DNA of 64,000 nucleotides from JACKBK01 sp963707275 (GTDB lineage: Bacteria > Chloroflexota > Anaerolineae > JAAEKA01), in NCBI GenBank assembly GCA_963707275.1, contig CAVPPH010000010.1, positions 253,147-317,146 on the forward strand, written 5' to 3'. This document shows positions 9,817 to 20,129 of the stretch, piece by piece. A program made the translations under genes and the position numbers. The notes under the pieces were generated by a model. That model was not told the DNA's origin and ran no database searches. It saw only the letters and a program-made list of their open reading frames with translations. Within the stretch, counting starts at the first letter, position 1, and every line of letters starts with the position of its first letter.

Positions 9817-12800
9817 ATGACACGACCTCTCAACGATAGCCCCTTCCTCTACGGCCTGCACGACCCCGGCGGCGAGCAGATCATGCTGCAAGGCGGCGCA
9901 CCTGGCTGGGTGCTGGTCACCGTCGCCATCGGCCACAACCCCAACGACAACGGCCCCGGCGACGACACCCGCTTCTGGGCGGACTACCGTCCCTCTCCGA
10001 CCGCGACCTGGGCGTCATCGTGCGGCTGAACAACGGCTACTCCCCCGGCGGCACGCTGCCCTACGAGCAGCGAGTACGACAACTTCGCCCGCCGCTGCGC
10101 CAACTTCGTGCGCATCTCCAAGGGCTGTCATCTCTGGCAGATCGGCAACGAGACCAACCACCCCATCGAGTGGCCGGGCGCGCGAGTGGGACTGGAACGT
10201 CGCGCCGCCGCGACCGGTCAGCCCTGACAACCGCAGGGCGAGAAGATCACGCCGCAGCGCTATGCGCCTCTGCTACCGCAAGGTGCGCACCGCCATCAAG
10301 GCGCTGCCCGGCCATGACGATGACCAGGTGCTGGTGGCCGCGCCGCGCCGTGGAACAACCTGACCAACTACCCCGAAAACCCGCACGGCGACTGGGTGCA
10401 GTACTTCGGCGACATCCTGCGGCTGCTCGGCCCCGCCAACTGCGACGGCATCACCATCCATGCCTACACCCACGGCGACGACCCGGCGCTGGTCACCTCC
10501 GACGCCAAGGTGAGCGATGGCCGCTTCGCCAACTACTTCTGGAACTTCCACGACCTACCAGGACTTCATGCTGGCCATCCCAGCCAGACATGCGCCACCT
10601 GCCGGTCTATCTGACCGAGTCCAATCAGGGTGACGACGCCGTGGGACGACCGCAACTCCGGCTGGGTGCGCGAGGCGTATAAAGAGATCGACCGCTGGAA
10701 CCAGGACCGGCGCGCAGCAGATCCGCTCGCTCGATCCTCTACCGCTACCCGCGCGTCGGCAACGACCGCTGGTGGATCGACGGCAAGAACGGCGTCATCG
10801 ACGACTTCCGCCAGTCACTGGCTGCCCGCTACAAGTGGCAGGAACAGGTCGGACCAGACGTGGCCGCGTTGCAAGCCCGCTACGACAGCATCAAATCCCA
10901 GTACGACGCCCTGCTGCCCTCCATTCAGCAGATCGATCGGCTGGCCAGGCAGGCAAACCAGCTCGCGTCCACCGTCACCACGCTCAACGGGCAGGCTGCG
11001 GCGGCCGACCACGACGCGCAGCGCAGATCAACACGCTGGACGTGGAGCGTCAGCCGCCTGGAGGTGGAGATCAACCAACTGGGCGCGGGCGGCGTGCCCC
11101 AGCCTGTCATGATCGACCTGCGCGGCGCGCTCCCGGCATCGTCCAGCAAACAATACCCGACCCGCGCGCTGAGCAACGTTCGCCGCGTCGTTGTCCACCA
11201 CACCGCCACCCGCAGCGACATCACCCCGCAGCAAGTCGCCCAGTTCCAGGTCACCCAGGGGCTGGCCGGGCATCAAGTACCACTTCTTCATCAACGGCGA
11301 CGGGACCATCAGTTGGGTGCAGCCAGTGGAGGCGGTCGTTGCCCAGACCAATGTCGAGGCGGTCAACGCCGACGGCGTGGCGGTCTGTCTGGCCGGCAAC
11401 TTCGCCGCTGTGCCGCCCGGCGAGGCACAGATGGAAGCCGCCGCACAGACCATCGCCTGGCTGCTGGACGGCCTGGGTTTGACCCCCGTTGCGATCGTGG
11501 GCCGCAGCGAGGTCGATGCCTCCGACCCCTCCGGCTCGCCCGGCAACGCAGTGGCTGGCCGGCGCGGCCTACAAGGAACCGCTGGTCGCCCGGGTGCAGG
11601 CCATCATCGACGAAGCGACCCCCGACCAGGACGCCGAAATCCAGCGGCTGCTGCAGCGCATCCGCGAACTGGAACAGCGGATCGCCGACCTGCAAACCCA
11701 GGCCGGCCAGGTGCCGGCGCTGACAGCCGAGGTGCAGGCGCTGCGGGCCGAGGTCAGCCCGGCTGGAGGCGCAAGTGCAGGACCTGACGGCCCAGAACAC
11801 GCAACTGCGCCGCGAGAACGCCCGCCTGACCGAGCTGCTGCAAAACAACACGGGCGGCGGCGGTGTGACCCAACCGTCCATGGTCGATCTGGTGGACAGC
11901 CTGCCCAAGCATCCGACCCTGCCGCCCTACCAGAACCGCACCACCCGCGTCCGCGCGTGTCGTCGTCCACCACACCGACACCCCGCCTACATTTACCGTG
12001 CGCCAGATCGCCGATTACCACGTCAACGGCGAACGGCGCGACGATCAGGGCAACCTGGTCAAGGCGCAGTGGCCCGGCATCGGCTACCACTACGTCATCC
12101 TGCCCGACGGGACCATCAACCAAACCCAGCGCCCCGAAACCCGCTCCTATCACGCCGGCAACGCGAACAACGACAGCATCGGCGTCAGCCTGATCGGGCG
12201 TTTCATGCGCCGCAACTGGAACGGGACGCCGATCCCCACTGATCAGCAACTGCCGGCGCCGCCACAGATGGACAGCACGGCGCGCCTGATCGCGTGGTTG
12301 ATGAAGGAGCACGGGATCACGACGATAACCAAGATCGTCGGCCACAAAGAAGTCTCGGACACCTCCTGCCCCGGCGACCAGTGGCTGGACGGCGCCAACT
12401 GGAAGCAGTTGCTGCACGGCAAGATCGAGGCGATCCGCCAGGTCCCGACCCGCCCCATCCAGCTCATGCTGATGTTCTGGCAACACGGCGACCAGTGGGC
12501 CGACGGCGGACTGGCGCAGCGCGCAGGCGTACATCGCCCACTTCAGACCCGCCACTACCTTTACCCCCAGCGACGGCTTCGCTGCTCGCCACGTGGTTAT
12601 CGTCGGCGGCGATGCGGGCGTCAGCGGACAGGACGAAGCGCGGCTGCGAACGGCTGGCGTGGACGTACACCGGCTGGCCGGCGCCAACGAGGCGCAGACC
12701 AAAGCGATGCTGGACGCGCTGGTCGCGGCGGACACGCCCTGGCCGGGCGCGCCGCGTACCCCGGATCTGCCGACCGACCCCGGCTCCTTGCCCACCGACC

Positions 12801-13069
12801 CGCTGGCCGGCCCAGACGAATGGACCGTGCCGGACAATTACGAGACCGAGGCCGTGCGTTACGTCCGTGAGGTCCAGCCGCCGCCGCCGCAACGAGTCAT
12901 GGTGGATAGCTTCGCGCCCAGCCGCCCAGTGACGCTGCCCAACCAGCCGGCCATCGGCAGTGACGAGATGTCCGACGCCGGGCCGGCATCTACCAGCGCG
13001 CCGATGCTGGCCGAAGCCGCCGCGATCCTGTCCACCGCAGAGGACGCAGGAATGGAGACCATCGCATGA
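9817..13069 (+). CDS. large glycosidase-like / coiled-coil / double N-acetylmuramoyl-L-alanine amidase protein (many frameshifts)
   Basis: One product of about 1080 residues read across roughly a dozen single-base frame changes. Residues 1-300 resemble a clan-A glycoside hydrolase barrel: GLHDPGG, CHLWQIGNETN with the acid/base Glu, GITIHAYTHGDD, and LPVYLTESNQ with the nucleophile Glu. A coiled coil follows (ALQARYDSIKSQYDALLPS). Amidase_2 domain 1 starts at VRRVVVHHTATRSD near 11180 but has GRSEVDASDP in place of the GH...CPG zinc ligands. A second coiled coil leads to domain 2 near 11960, which is complete: VVHHTDTPPTFT, SYHAGNANNDSIGVS and IVGHKEVSDTSCPGDQW. The tail (HVVIVGGDAGVSG) weakly resembles cell-wall-binding repeats. 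No signal peptide is visible. Its stop overlaps the next start. Confidence 0.75.
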
Positions 13070-15099
13070 ACCGCCTGGGCTTTTACATCGAAAACACAAC
13101 GACACAATTCCTGCGCGACGCTATCCGCGAGGTCAAGCCGCCCACGATTCTGATCCACGCGCAGGACCGCGGCCTGCTGCGCGAGATCCGCTCCACCCTG
13201 TCGCCCAACTCCTACGTGGTAGGCCGCTTGTACGTTGATCTGGCGCAGCAGGCCGCCTGGCTCGACAGCGCCGATCCGGCTGCCATGGGACGTGCGTATG
13301 CTGAACTCATCCTGGCGTACGACTTCGGACTCGCCACCGAGAAGGCCAACGGCCGGCTACTGATCGACGCCTGGATGAGCCTCAACGAGTGCCTTGCCCG
13401 GCCCCGGCACCTTCCCCGGCGGTCAGCCCGACGCGGCGTGGCAGCGCCGCGCCGCGGCCTACGACCAATTCCAGGTCGCCTTTCGCGAGACCCTCATACG
13501 CTCCGGCGTGGAAGCGCTGGCTTTCAACTTCGCTGCCGGCAATTTCGCCCGGCCGGAGGACTACACCCGCTGGTTCCCGCGCACCCTGGCGACCTACGTC
13601 TATCTCGGCTTTCACGAGTATGGCTGGCCGACGCTGGAGCCGACGCCGGTCACAGCCAGCGGAGCGCTGCTCTATCGCCCGTGCATGACCGGCATCCGCC
13701 AGCAATACGGCGACCGCCACCGCGCCATCATCAGCGAGGCGGGCCTGGCGCGCATGTACAAGTACCCGAATGATGCGAGCAGGCGACGTCGGCTGGCTCT
13801 ACCCGCCCGACAGCGTGCCGCAAGCATCCTACTGGAACTCGCTTCAGTGGTACAACAGCGAGCTGCTGCGCGACAGCAGCTACGTCCTGGGCTGCTGCCT
13901 GTTCCAGGTCGGGCACTCCGGCCGCTGGGAGACGTTCCGGCATCTGGGCGTGGACAACAGCCAGCAGCCGATCACGATCATCTCGAACATCGCTACGCTC
14001 AACCAGACAGCCCCGCCGCCGCCACCACCACCGCCGCCAGCAACCACCGATCTGGCCACATTGCAGCGGCAGATACGCATCCTGGTGACCGCGCTGGAGT
14101 TGGCCCAGGGCCAGCTTGCCGGCTACACGACAAAGGTTGGCGGGCTACAGACCGACCTGACCGCGCTGGCTGTCGCCGCGCAGGAGGCCGCGCTGCTGCC
14201 GCAACAGGTGACAGGCTTGCAGGCGCGGCTGGGCCAGCAACTGCTGCGCGTCAACGCCATGCAAGCCAGCGGCCAGATCAGCGCCGCCCAGGCCGACACA
14301 CTGCGCAGCCGCATTGCCGACCTGCGCGGCCGCGTCGATGCCGTCCAGCCAGCCGCACAGCAAGCCGCACAGCTTGATGCCGCCGTGCGCCAGGCGCAAA
14401 GCCAGATGCCGCCGCTGAGCAACGGCGCAACGGTCGCGCGCCAACTCAAGCCGCAGGTCAATTCGCTGCTGGCCGAGGCTCGCCGTCTGGCCAGCGACGC
14501 CGATGCGACGGCGCCGGTGCGCCAGCCGGAAGGCATGGAAGACATGCGCGAGGAGCCGACGCGCGGGCTGGCAGGCCGGCCGCTGCCACCAGCTCTGACG
14601 GATCATCTGCCCGTCCCGCCGCCAGTCGGCGCCGGCAACGGCTACCCGACCGCGGCCACTTTCTGATATCACCCAGATCATCGTCCACCAGACCAACACC
14701 CGCGACGATTTGACGCCGGAGCGGCTGGCCGAGATGGATACAGCCCGCGGGCTGCCCGGCGTCCGCTACCACTTCCTGGTGGACGGCGACGGCGCAAGCT
14801 ACTGGATGGAGCCGCTGGAAGCCGTGCTGCCGCAGACGCAGGTCGAGACCGTCAACGCGACCGGCGTGGCGCTGGTGCTGGCCGGCAACTTCTCAAGGAC
14901 CGTGCCGTCCGACGCGCAGTTGCAAGGGGCCGCCGAGATCATCGCCTGGCTGCTTTACGAGCTGAACCTGCCGGCGGAACGCGTGTTCGGCCGCAGCGAG
15001 GTCGAGCCGGGGATCGTTTCACCTGGCGCGCAGTGGCTGCAAGGCGCAGTCTTCAAGGACGACCTGTTGGTGCGCGTGCAGGTGATGCTGACAACATGA
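13066..15099 (+). CDS. second glycosidase-like / coiled-coil / degenerate amidase protein (frameshifted)
   Basis: Starts in an ATGA overlap with the preceding gene, so the two are translationally coupled. About 675 residues. The N-terminal barrel-like domain has IDAWMSLNE, YLGFHEYGWP and HRAIISEAGLARM, placing Glu residues where clan-A glycosidases have theirs. A Pro run at about 14010-14040 leads into a long coiled coil (LATLQRQIRILVTALELAQ). The C-terminal amidase-like domain runs from ITQIIVHQTNTRDD to VFGRSEVEPGIVSPG. As in the first domain of the upstream protein, it lacks the GH and Cys zinc ligands, so it may bind rather than cut peptidoglycan. Frame changes lie near 13390, 13765 and 14650. 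Confidence 0.7.
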
Positions 15100-15569
15100 A
15101 TTCGCCCGCGGACGCTGGAAGCCTGCAATCCATAGTGGTCGCGCAGATCGTGGTCCGCTACCGCGACCTGGACACCCTCGGACACGTCAACAATGCCGTG
15201 TATGCCACGTACCTTGAGACGGGCCGTGTGGTATTCCTGCAGGCAGTGGCGACAGAAGTGGGCCGATCAACATCGGCACACGAGTTCGCGGTCAATGTCC
15301 CGTTCGTAGTGGCCGAGTTGACCATCGTGTTCAAGTCACCCGCGTTCCTTGGTGAAACTCTGGACGTAGGCGTGTGGATGGCGTCGGCTGGCCGCTCCAG
15401 CTTCGTGTTCGAATATGTCGTTAGCGAACACGAGACAGGACGTCTGGTCGCGACCGGCCGTAGCGTGCAAGTCATGATCGATCGCCTAACGGGTGAGAAG
15501 GTCGCGGTTCCACAAGAGTTTCTCGACGCTGCTGCCAGCGTGCAAAACGCGCCGGTCGCGCGGCATTGA
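15096..15569 (+). CDS. hotdog-fold acyl-CoA thioesterase (4HBT family)
   Basis: Hydrolyses an acyl-CoA or acyl-ACP thioester. The 157 residues fit the family. The signature is YRDLDTLGHVNNAVYATYLE, with the catalytic Asp and the GHVNNA loop, followed by a hotdog helix and strands up to VMIDRLTGEKVAVP. The ATG at 15096 overlaps the upstream TGA (ATGA), so this is the third coupled gene of the amidase operon, an odd metabolic neighbour for wall enzymes. YbgC/FadM-like; substrate unknown. Confidence 0.88.
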   Translation: MNSPADAGSLQSIVVAQIVVRYRDLDTLGHVNNAVYATYLETGRVVFLQAVATEVGRSTSAHEFAVNVPFVVAELTIVFKSPAFLGETLDVGVWMASAGRSSFVFEYVVSEHETGRLVATGRSVQVMIDRLTGEKVAVPQEFLDAAASVQNAPVARH

Positions 15570-15787
15570 CCGGAGTTGTTGGTTTCAGCGTCACGCCGTC
15601 CACGAATGCCTGCCCCTCACACGCACGCAGCTCTTCCAGCATTCGTGTATTCGAGCCAATTCGTGGACGGCCTCCGCTACAAATCTCCCCCGATTCCTGA
15701 CCTGCGTCATACACAAATCGGCCAATCTGAGGTATGCTGTCAGAATGACAGCGCCGTGGCCGCGCCGCTGTCAGGAAAGGACACCCC

Positions 15788-17988
15788 ATGAAAAACATTC
15801 TGGTATTGCATCTCAACGACGGCGACGACACCTCCGTCGTTCGTTTTCTTGACGAGGACATCAGCATCCGGCGCATCGGCTGCCGCGGCGACGCGGATCA
15901 GGTGCGCACCCTCGATCGAAACCTACGACGGCCAGGTCGACGCAATCGGGCTGGAGGGCTACCCCGCCGAACTGGAGTTGGGCGGCACGGTTGTTCCGCA
16001 TACCGTCGGTTCCACCCTGGCCGAAGCTGCCAGTCAAACGCCGGTGGTCGATGGCGGCGGCATCCGTCCCGGCCTGGAGCGCTGGGGCGTCATCCTGGCC
16101 GACCGGGCCGAGCCGGGCATCTTCGCCGAGAAGCACGTCCTGCTGGTTCCCGGTCTCAACCACGGCGGGCTGGCGCAGGCACTGAGCCGCCACACCTCGC
16201 CAGATTCGCTACGCCGACCCGGAGATCTACTTTGCCCTGCCCGACTTTCCCGGCGTCGGCAGCCAGCGCACGCTGGATCAGGCCGTCGGCCCGACGCTGG
16301 GCGAGCTAAAGACCTCTCCCTTCCGCCGCATCACACCGCAGGCTGGCAAAGCAGGCTCGTCCCGCTCAGCCTCCCCCTTCCAGTGGGCCGACGTCATCGC
16401 CGGCGACATCGGCGCGATCCGCCGCTACGCTCCCGCTGAGTCTGAAACACAAGACGGTGGTCGTCGAACATGCCAACGAAGCTGATCTGGACGACCTGCG
16501 CGCAGCGCGGCGCGGCCATCGCGGTCACCATGATGCCGGCGCTGGATGGCCGCGGCAACCTGGGTCACTGGTCGGCGGCGACGTTCGAGGCGGTGCTGGT
16601 GGCGCTGCGCGCCGATCCGGGCGCGCCGCTGAGCGAGGACACCTACCTCGACCTGATGGCCGACATCCAGTGGACGCCGTGCGTGCGCTACCTGCAGCCC
16701 GACGAGGCCAGCGATCAACCGCTTCGCCTTCGTCATCCACCCGCTGAATGTCGGGTTCATCCACAAAAGCCCGATGTTCGGCTGGACCCGCTACCTGCCC
16801 GACAAGCTGGTGGAGTGCGTCGCGGCCTACATGCCGCCGATGTACCTGTCGCGCATCACCGGCGGACAGTCGCCAACCACCGGCCAGCACATCGAGGGCT
16901 ATCTCTACACGCCTGGCCGCAACGCCGCGCCAGATGATGGACCACGGCGAGCGCTTCACCTACGACCGGCTCAACAAGGCCGCCCGGATGGCCGAACGCG
17001 GGGCGCACGCATCATGGGGCTGGGCGCGTTCACGTCGGTGGTGGGCGACGCGGGCATCACCGTGGCCCACGAGTCGGACATCGCCATCACCAGCGGCAAC
17101 AGCCTGACCGTGGCCATGACGCTGGAAGCGGCCAAGCGGGCGGTGGTCCTGATGGGCGCCACCGACCTGACCAAGGGCAAGGTGATGATCGTCGGCGCCA
17201 CCGGCTCCATCGCGTCGGTCTGCTCGCGGCTCCTTGCGCAGGCCATCGGCAACGTGGTGCTGGTCAGCATCGAGCCGGAGAAGCTGATCGAGCTGAAGCG
17301 CACTATCCAGAAAGAGACGCCGGGCTGCGAGGTGACGATTGCCACCAAGACCGGCGATCTGATCGCCGACTGCGACCTGATCATCACGGCCACCTCGGCC
17401 TTTGGCCAGCGCGTCATCGACATCACCAAGTGCAAGCCGGGCGCGGTGATCTGCGACGTGGCCCGCCCGCCCGACATCAACCCGGCCGAAGCGGCGCTGC
17501 GCCCCGACGTGCTGGTGATCGAAAGCGGCGAGGTGCTGATCCCCGGCGACATCGACTTCGGCTACGACATCGGCCTGCCGCCCAAGACCTCCTACGCCTG
17601 TCTGGCCGAGACCGCGCTGCTGGCCATGGAAGGGCGCTTCGAGGATTACACGCTGGGCCGCAACATCACCATGGATCGGGTCAAGGAGATCTACAAGCTG
17701 TCGCTGAAGCACGACTTCAAGCTGGCCGGTCTGCGTTTTGGCGAGCAGTACATCACCGACGAGGACATCGCGAAGAAGCGCAAGCTGGCCGACACCTATC
17801 GCGCCGACCCGGCGCTGTTCAAGCGCGTGCAGGCCGAGGCGGCCGAAAAGCTGAAGGAGATCCCCGTGATGGCCAAGGGCGTCAGCGCGTCGCGCGGCCC
17901 CAACGTGCCACCATGGGCGTTGGCAGCAGCCGGCGCGGCCGGTGTCCTGCTGGCCGGCGCGCTCCTGGGGCGCAAGATTAGACGTTAA
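15788..17988 (+). CDS. acyl-ACP/acyl-CoA reductase-like (AAR-type) dehydrogenase with long N-terminal extension (frameshifted)
   Basis: About 730 residues across several frame changes (near 15910, 16195, 16490, 16715, 16928 and 17008). The C-terminal half resembles cyanobacterial long-chain acyl-ACP reductase: FAFVIHPLNVGFIHKSPM, GLGAFTSVVGD, ITSGNSLTVAM, the NAD(P) site KVMIVGATGSIASVCSRLL, and YACLAETALLAMEGRF. The Cys encoded at 17599-17601 sits in the ACFAEA-like motif that holds the acyl-enzyme cysteine. LGRNITMDRVKEI and the KHDFKLAGL tail also match. The first 300 residues are an extension I do not recognise (start ATG 15788, ribosome site AGGAAAGG). A C-terminal membrane helix (ALAAAGAAGVLLAGALL) may anchor it. 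It could make fatty aldehydes; this is inference. Confidence 0.7.
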
Positions 17989-18027
17989 AGCACGACTTCT
18001 TTCCCGACGCGTTGTGTGCACAGTCCA

Positions 18028-18059
18028 GAAGCCCGACTTTGCGGAAAAAGTCGGGCTTC
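18028..18059 (+). terminator. rho-independent-type terminator after the reductase-like gene
   Basis: Perfect 13-bp arms GAAGCCCGACTTT (18028-18040) and complement (18047-18059), followed by a T-rich stretch. It lies 40 bases past the stop. Confidence 0.8.
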
Positions 18060-18149
18060 GTTTGGCAGTTTTCCTTCCCACCGTTCTGTGATACAATGCC
18101 CAAATCAATTCCAACTTCGTACACTAACCTGCGATCATCCTGAACTTCT

Positions 18150-18530
18150 ATGTTATCCGGCGCTCTTCGCGATCTCAACTGGCCAGGCCTGCTCCTGAAC
18201 ACCGTCTATGTTTGGGCGCTGGGGCTGGCCTTTGCATTCTTTGGCCGCCTGTTCGGGCTGGACAAGATCGAGATTTTCACGCCGCTGCTGACGATCGTCG
18301 TGGCGCTGGTGACCATGTGGGTCGGGTACCGCGTAGCACTGCGCGCCGGCCGGCGACCAGGACTGCACGGTCTGGTGCTGGGTCTCATGGTCGCGATCAC
18401 CGGCTTCGTGCTCACCGTCCTGACAGCCCCGGTTTCTTCGGTCGATCTGGCTGCCTTTCTATTGCTGTTGCTGGGCGGAACCATAGGCGGCCGCTCGGCC
18501 CAGCGCGTGTTGACAAGGACCACTCCATGA
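18150..18530 (+). CDS. small four-helix membrane protein
   Basis: 126 residues, mostly hydrophobic, with four predicted helices (for example LLLNTVYVWALGLAFAFF, FTPLLTIVVALVTMWVGY, LVLGLMVAITGFVLTVL and LAAFLLLLLGGTIGG). I do not recognise a named family. Its stop overlaps the start of the DapA-family gene (ATGA at 18527-18530), so the two are translated together. Confidence 0.7.
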   Translation: MLSGALRDLNWPGLLLNTVYVWALGLAFAFFGRLFGLDKIEIFTPLLTIVVALVTMWVGYRVALRAGRRPGLHGLVLGLMVAITGFVLTVLTAPVSSVDLAAFLLLLLGGTIGGRSAQRVLTRTTP

Positions 18531-19432
18531 ACCAGCTTGCCGGCGTGTTCGCCGCCAACGTCACCCCCTTTCAGTCGTCGTCGCTCGATATTGACCTCCC
18601 GTGGATGAAGCGTCATCTGGCCTGGCTGCGCAGCCACGGCTGCGACGGCATCGTGCCGCTGGGCACCAACGGCGAAGGGCCGGCCATGAGCGTCGCCGAG
18701 CGCAAGCTGGTCATCGACACGACGCTGGAGGCCGCCGACGGCCTTATAGTTGTCCCGGGGACCGGCTGCGCCAGCCTGCCCGACACGGCGGAATTGACCC
18801 GCTACGCCTTGCAAGCTGGGGCCGTTTCCGTGCTGATCGTCCCGCCCTTTTTCTTCAAGAACGTCTCCCCGGCCGGCGTCCTGGCCTATTATCGCCGCCT
18901 GTTCGATCTGGCGCTCCAGCCAGGCCAGCAGGCGCTGCTCTATCACTTTCCGCGGATGAGCGCCGTTCCCATCACCGACGACGTCGTGACCGGGCTGGCC
19001 CAGTCGCATCCCGGCTGCGTGGCGGGCATCAAGGACTCCAGCGGCGACCTGCAGAGTATCCTGCACTGGAATCAGCTCGACCCCGGCCTGCGCATTTTCG
19101 CGGGCAGCGACACGCTGGCACGCGACGCCTACGAGGGCGGCGTGGCCGGAACCATCACCGCGGCCGGTAATGTCGTGCCGCATTTGATCCAGGCGGTGCG
19201 CCAGGCGGTGCTCAACGGCGACGACCCGACCGGCCCGCAGGCCAGCCTGAACATCGTGCGCGGCTGGCTGGAGCGCTCGCCGTCGATGCACGCCGCCACC
19301 AAGTTTTTGCTGACCCTGTTCGCTGATCTGCCGCCGACCGCGTTGCGCCCACCGCTGGTCGAGCTAGACGACGCGCAGAAGGCTGAGCTGGCAGCTACGG
19401 CTCGCTCGTTTCTGGCAGCCGAAGCCAGCTAG
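18527..19432 (+). CDS. dihydrodipicolinate synthase / N-acetylneuraminate lyase family protein
   Basis: Class I aldolase of 301 residues with a TIM barrel. Family marks are GVFAANVTPF, the pyruvate-binding block PLGTNGEGPAMS (GTTGE equivalent), YHFPRMS with the catalytic Tyr, and GIKDSSGD with the Schiff-base Lys. The ATG at 18527 is chosen because it overlaps the upstream stop; a longer frame exists but its upstream part is a shadow of the membrane-protein gene. Within the DapA/NanA superfamily it may be a 2-keto-3-deoxy acid aldolase rather than true DapA. The PfkB kinase two genes on would fit such a sugar-acid pathway, but this is only suggestive. Confidence 0.88.
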   Translation: MNQLAGVFAANVTPFQSSSLDIDLPWMKRHLAWLRSHGCDGIVPLGTNGEGPAMSVAERKLVIDTTLEAADGLIVVPGTGCASLPDTAELTRYALQAGAVSVLIVPPFFFKNVSPAGVLAYYRRLFDLALQPGQQALLYHFPRMSAVPITDDVVTGLAQSHPGCVAGIKDSSGDLQSILHWNQLDPGLRIFAGSDTLARDAYEGGVAGTITAAGNVVPHLIQAVRQAVLNGDDPTGPQASLNIVRGWLERSPSMHAATKFLLTLFADLPPTALRPPLVELDDAQKAELAATARSFLAAEAS

Positions 19433-19441
19433 ATCACGCTA

Positions 19442-19533
19442 GTCATGCCCGCGCAGGCGGGCATCAAGGTGTTGACGGGCAAGCACGCTGTCTTGCGTCG
19501 AGTGCGCTGGACTCCCGCCTCCGTGGGAGTGAC
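19442..19533. repeat. dispersed repeat with imperfect terminal inverted repeats, copy 1
   Basis: Left end GTCATGCCCGCGCAGGCGGG and right end CCTCCGTGGGAGTGAC form an imperfect inverted pair. A related element lies at 26451-26516. It sits between the lyase stop and the phosphoribosyltransferase ribosome site and is non-coding. Confidence 0.6.
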
Positions 19534-19603
19534 GAAAACGGGCGCCGTGCTGGCTTGTACCTGTAGCCCAGCAGCGAAGAAACCCATTTCTGGAAGGAAT
19601 GCC

Positions 19604-20098
19604 ATGGTACGCAAGGAAGTCCTGACCTGGTCCGACGTTGACCGACTGATCGAGGAGTTGTTACCCCAGTTCACCGCTTCATACGACGCGCTGATGATGA
19701 TCACCCGCGGCGGCATCGTGCCGGGCGGCATCCTGGCCGAAGCGCTGGGCATCAAGTACATCCTGACCGCGGCGGTGGAGTTTCACACCGGCGTGCAGAA
19801 GCGGCTGGCCTGGCCGACCTTCCTGCAGTTCCCCGGCGACTCGCTGCTGCGCGACCGTAGCATCCTGGTGATCGACGATGTCTGGGGCAGCGGGCGGACC
19901 ATCATGACTGTCAAGTCGCGCATCGAGGCGGCCGGCGCCACGCCAGAGTTGGCTGTGCTGCACTACAAGCCGGGCGAGAGCATGTTCCGCGACGCCGCCC
20001 CCGACTACTACGCCGCCGTCACCAACAACTGGATCATCTACCCCTGGGAAATCGACCGGGGCGCAAGCCGGGAGCTGGCCGCTGCGGGCGTCGGCTGA
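19604..20098 (+). CDS. phosphoribosyltransferase (XGPRT/HPRT-like)
   Basis: 164 residues, type I phosphoribosyltransferase fold. The PRPP-binding motif is SILVIDDVWGSGRTI and an early MMITRGGIVPG loop matches the PPi loop. The C-terminal NNWIIYPWE is typical of bacterial xanthine/hypoxanthine-guanine transferases. The ATG at 19604 is chosen for the TGGAAGGAAT site just before it; the upstream part of the longer frame is the repeat element. Probably purine salvage. It precedes a sugar/nucleoside kinase on the same strand. Confidence 0.85.
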   Translation: MVRKEVLTWSDVDRLIEELLPQFTASYDALMMITRGGIVPGGILAEALGIKYILTAAVEFHTGVQKRLAWPTFLQFPGDSLLRDRSILVIDDVWGSGRTIMTVKSRIEAAGATPELAVLHYKPGESMFRDAAPDYYAAVTNNWIIYPWEIDRGASRELAAAGVG

Positions 20099-20129
20099 GA
20101 GCGGTCAGCAGCAAACGTCAAGAGGCTCT

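Noticed and set aside
9817..13069. Programmed frameshifting in the amidase gene
   Set aside because: About a dozen breaks at unrelated sequences, no shared slippery motif, and the same kind of break in many unrelated genes.
16960..18114. 384-codon minus-strand open frame opposite the reductase-like gene
   Set aside because: Mirror of third-position GC bias; the plus strand carries all recognisable motifs.
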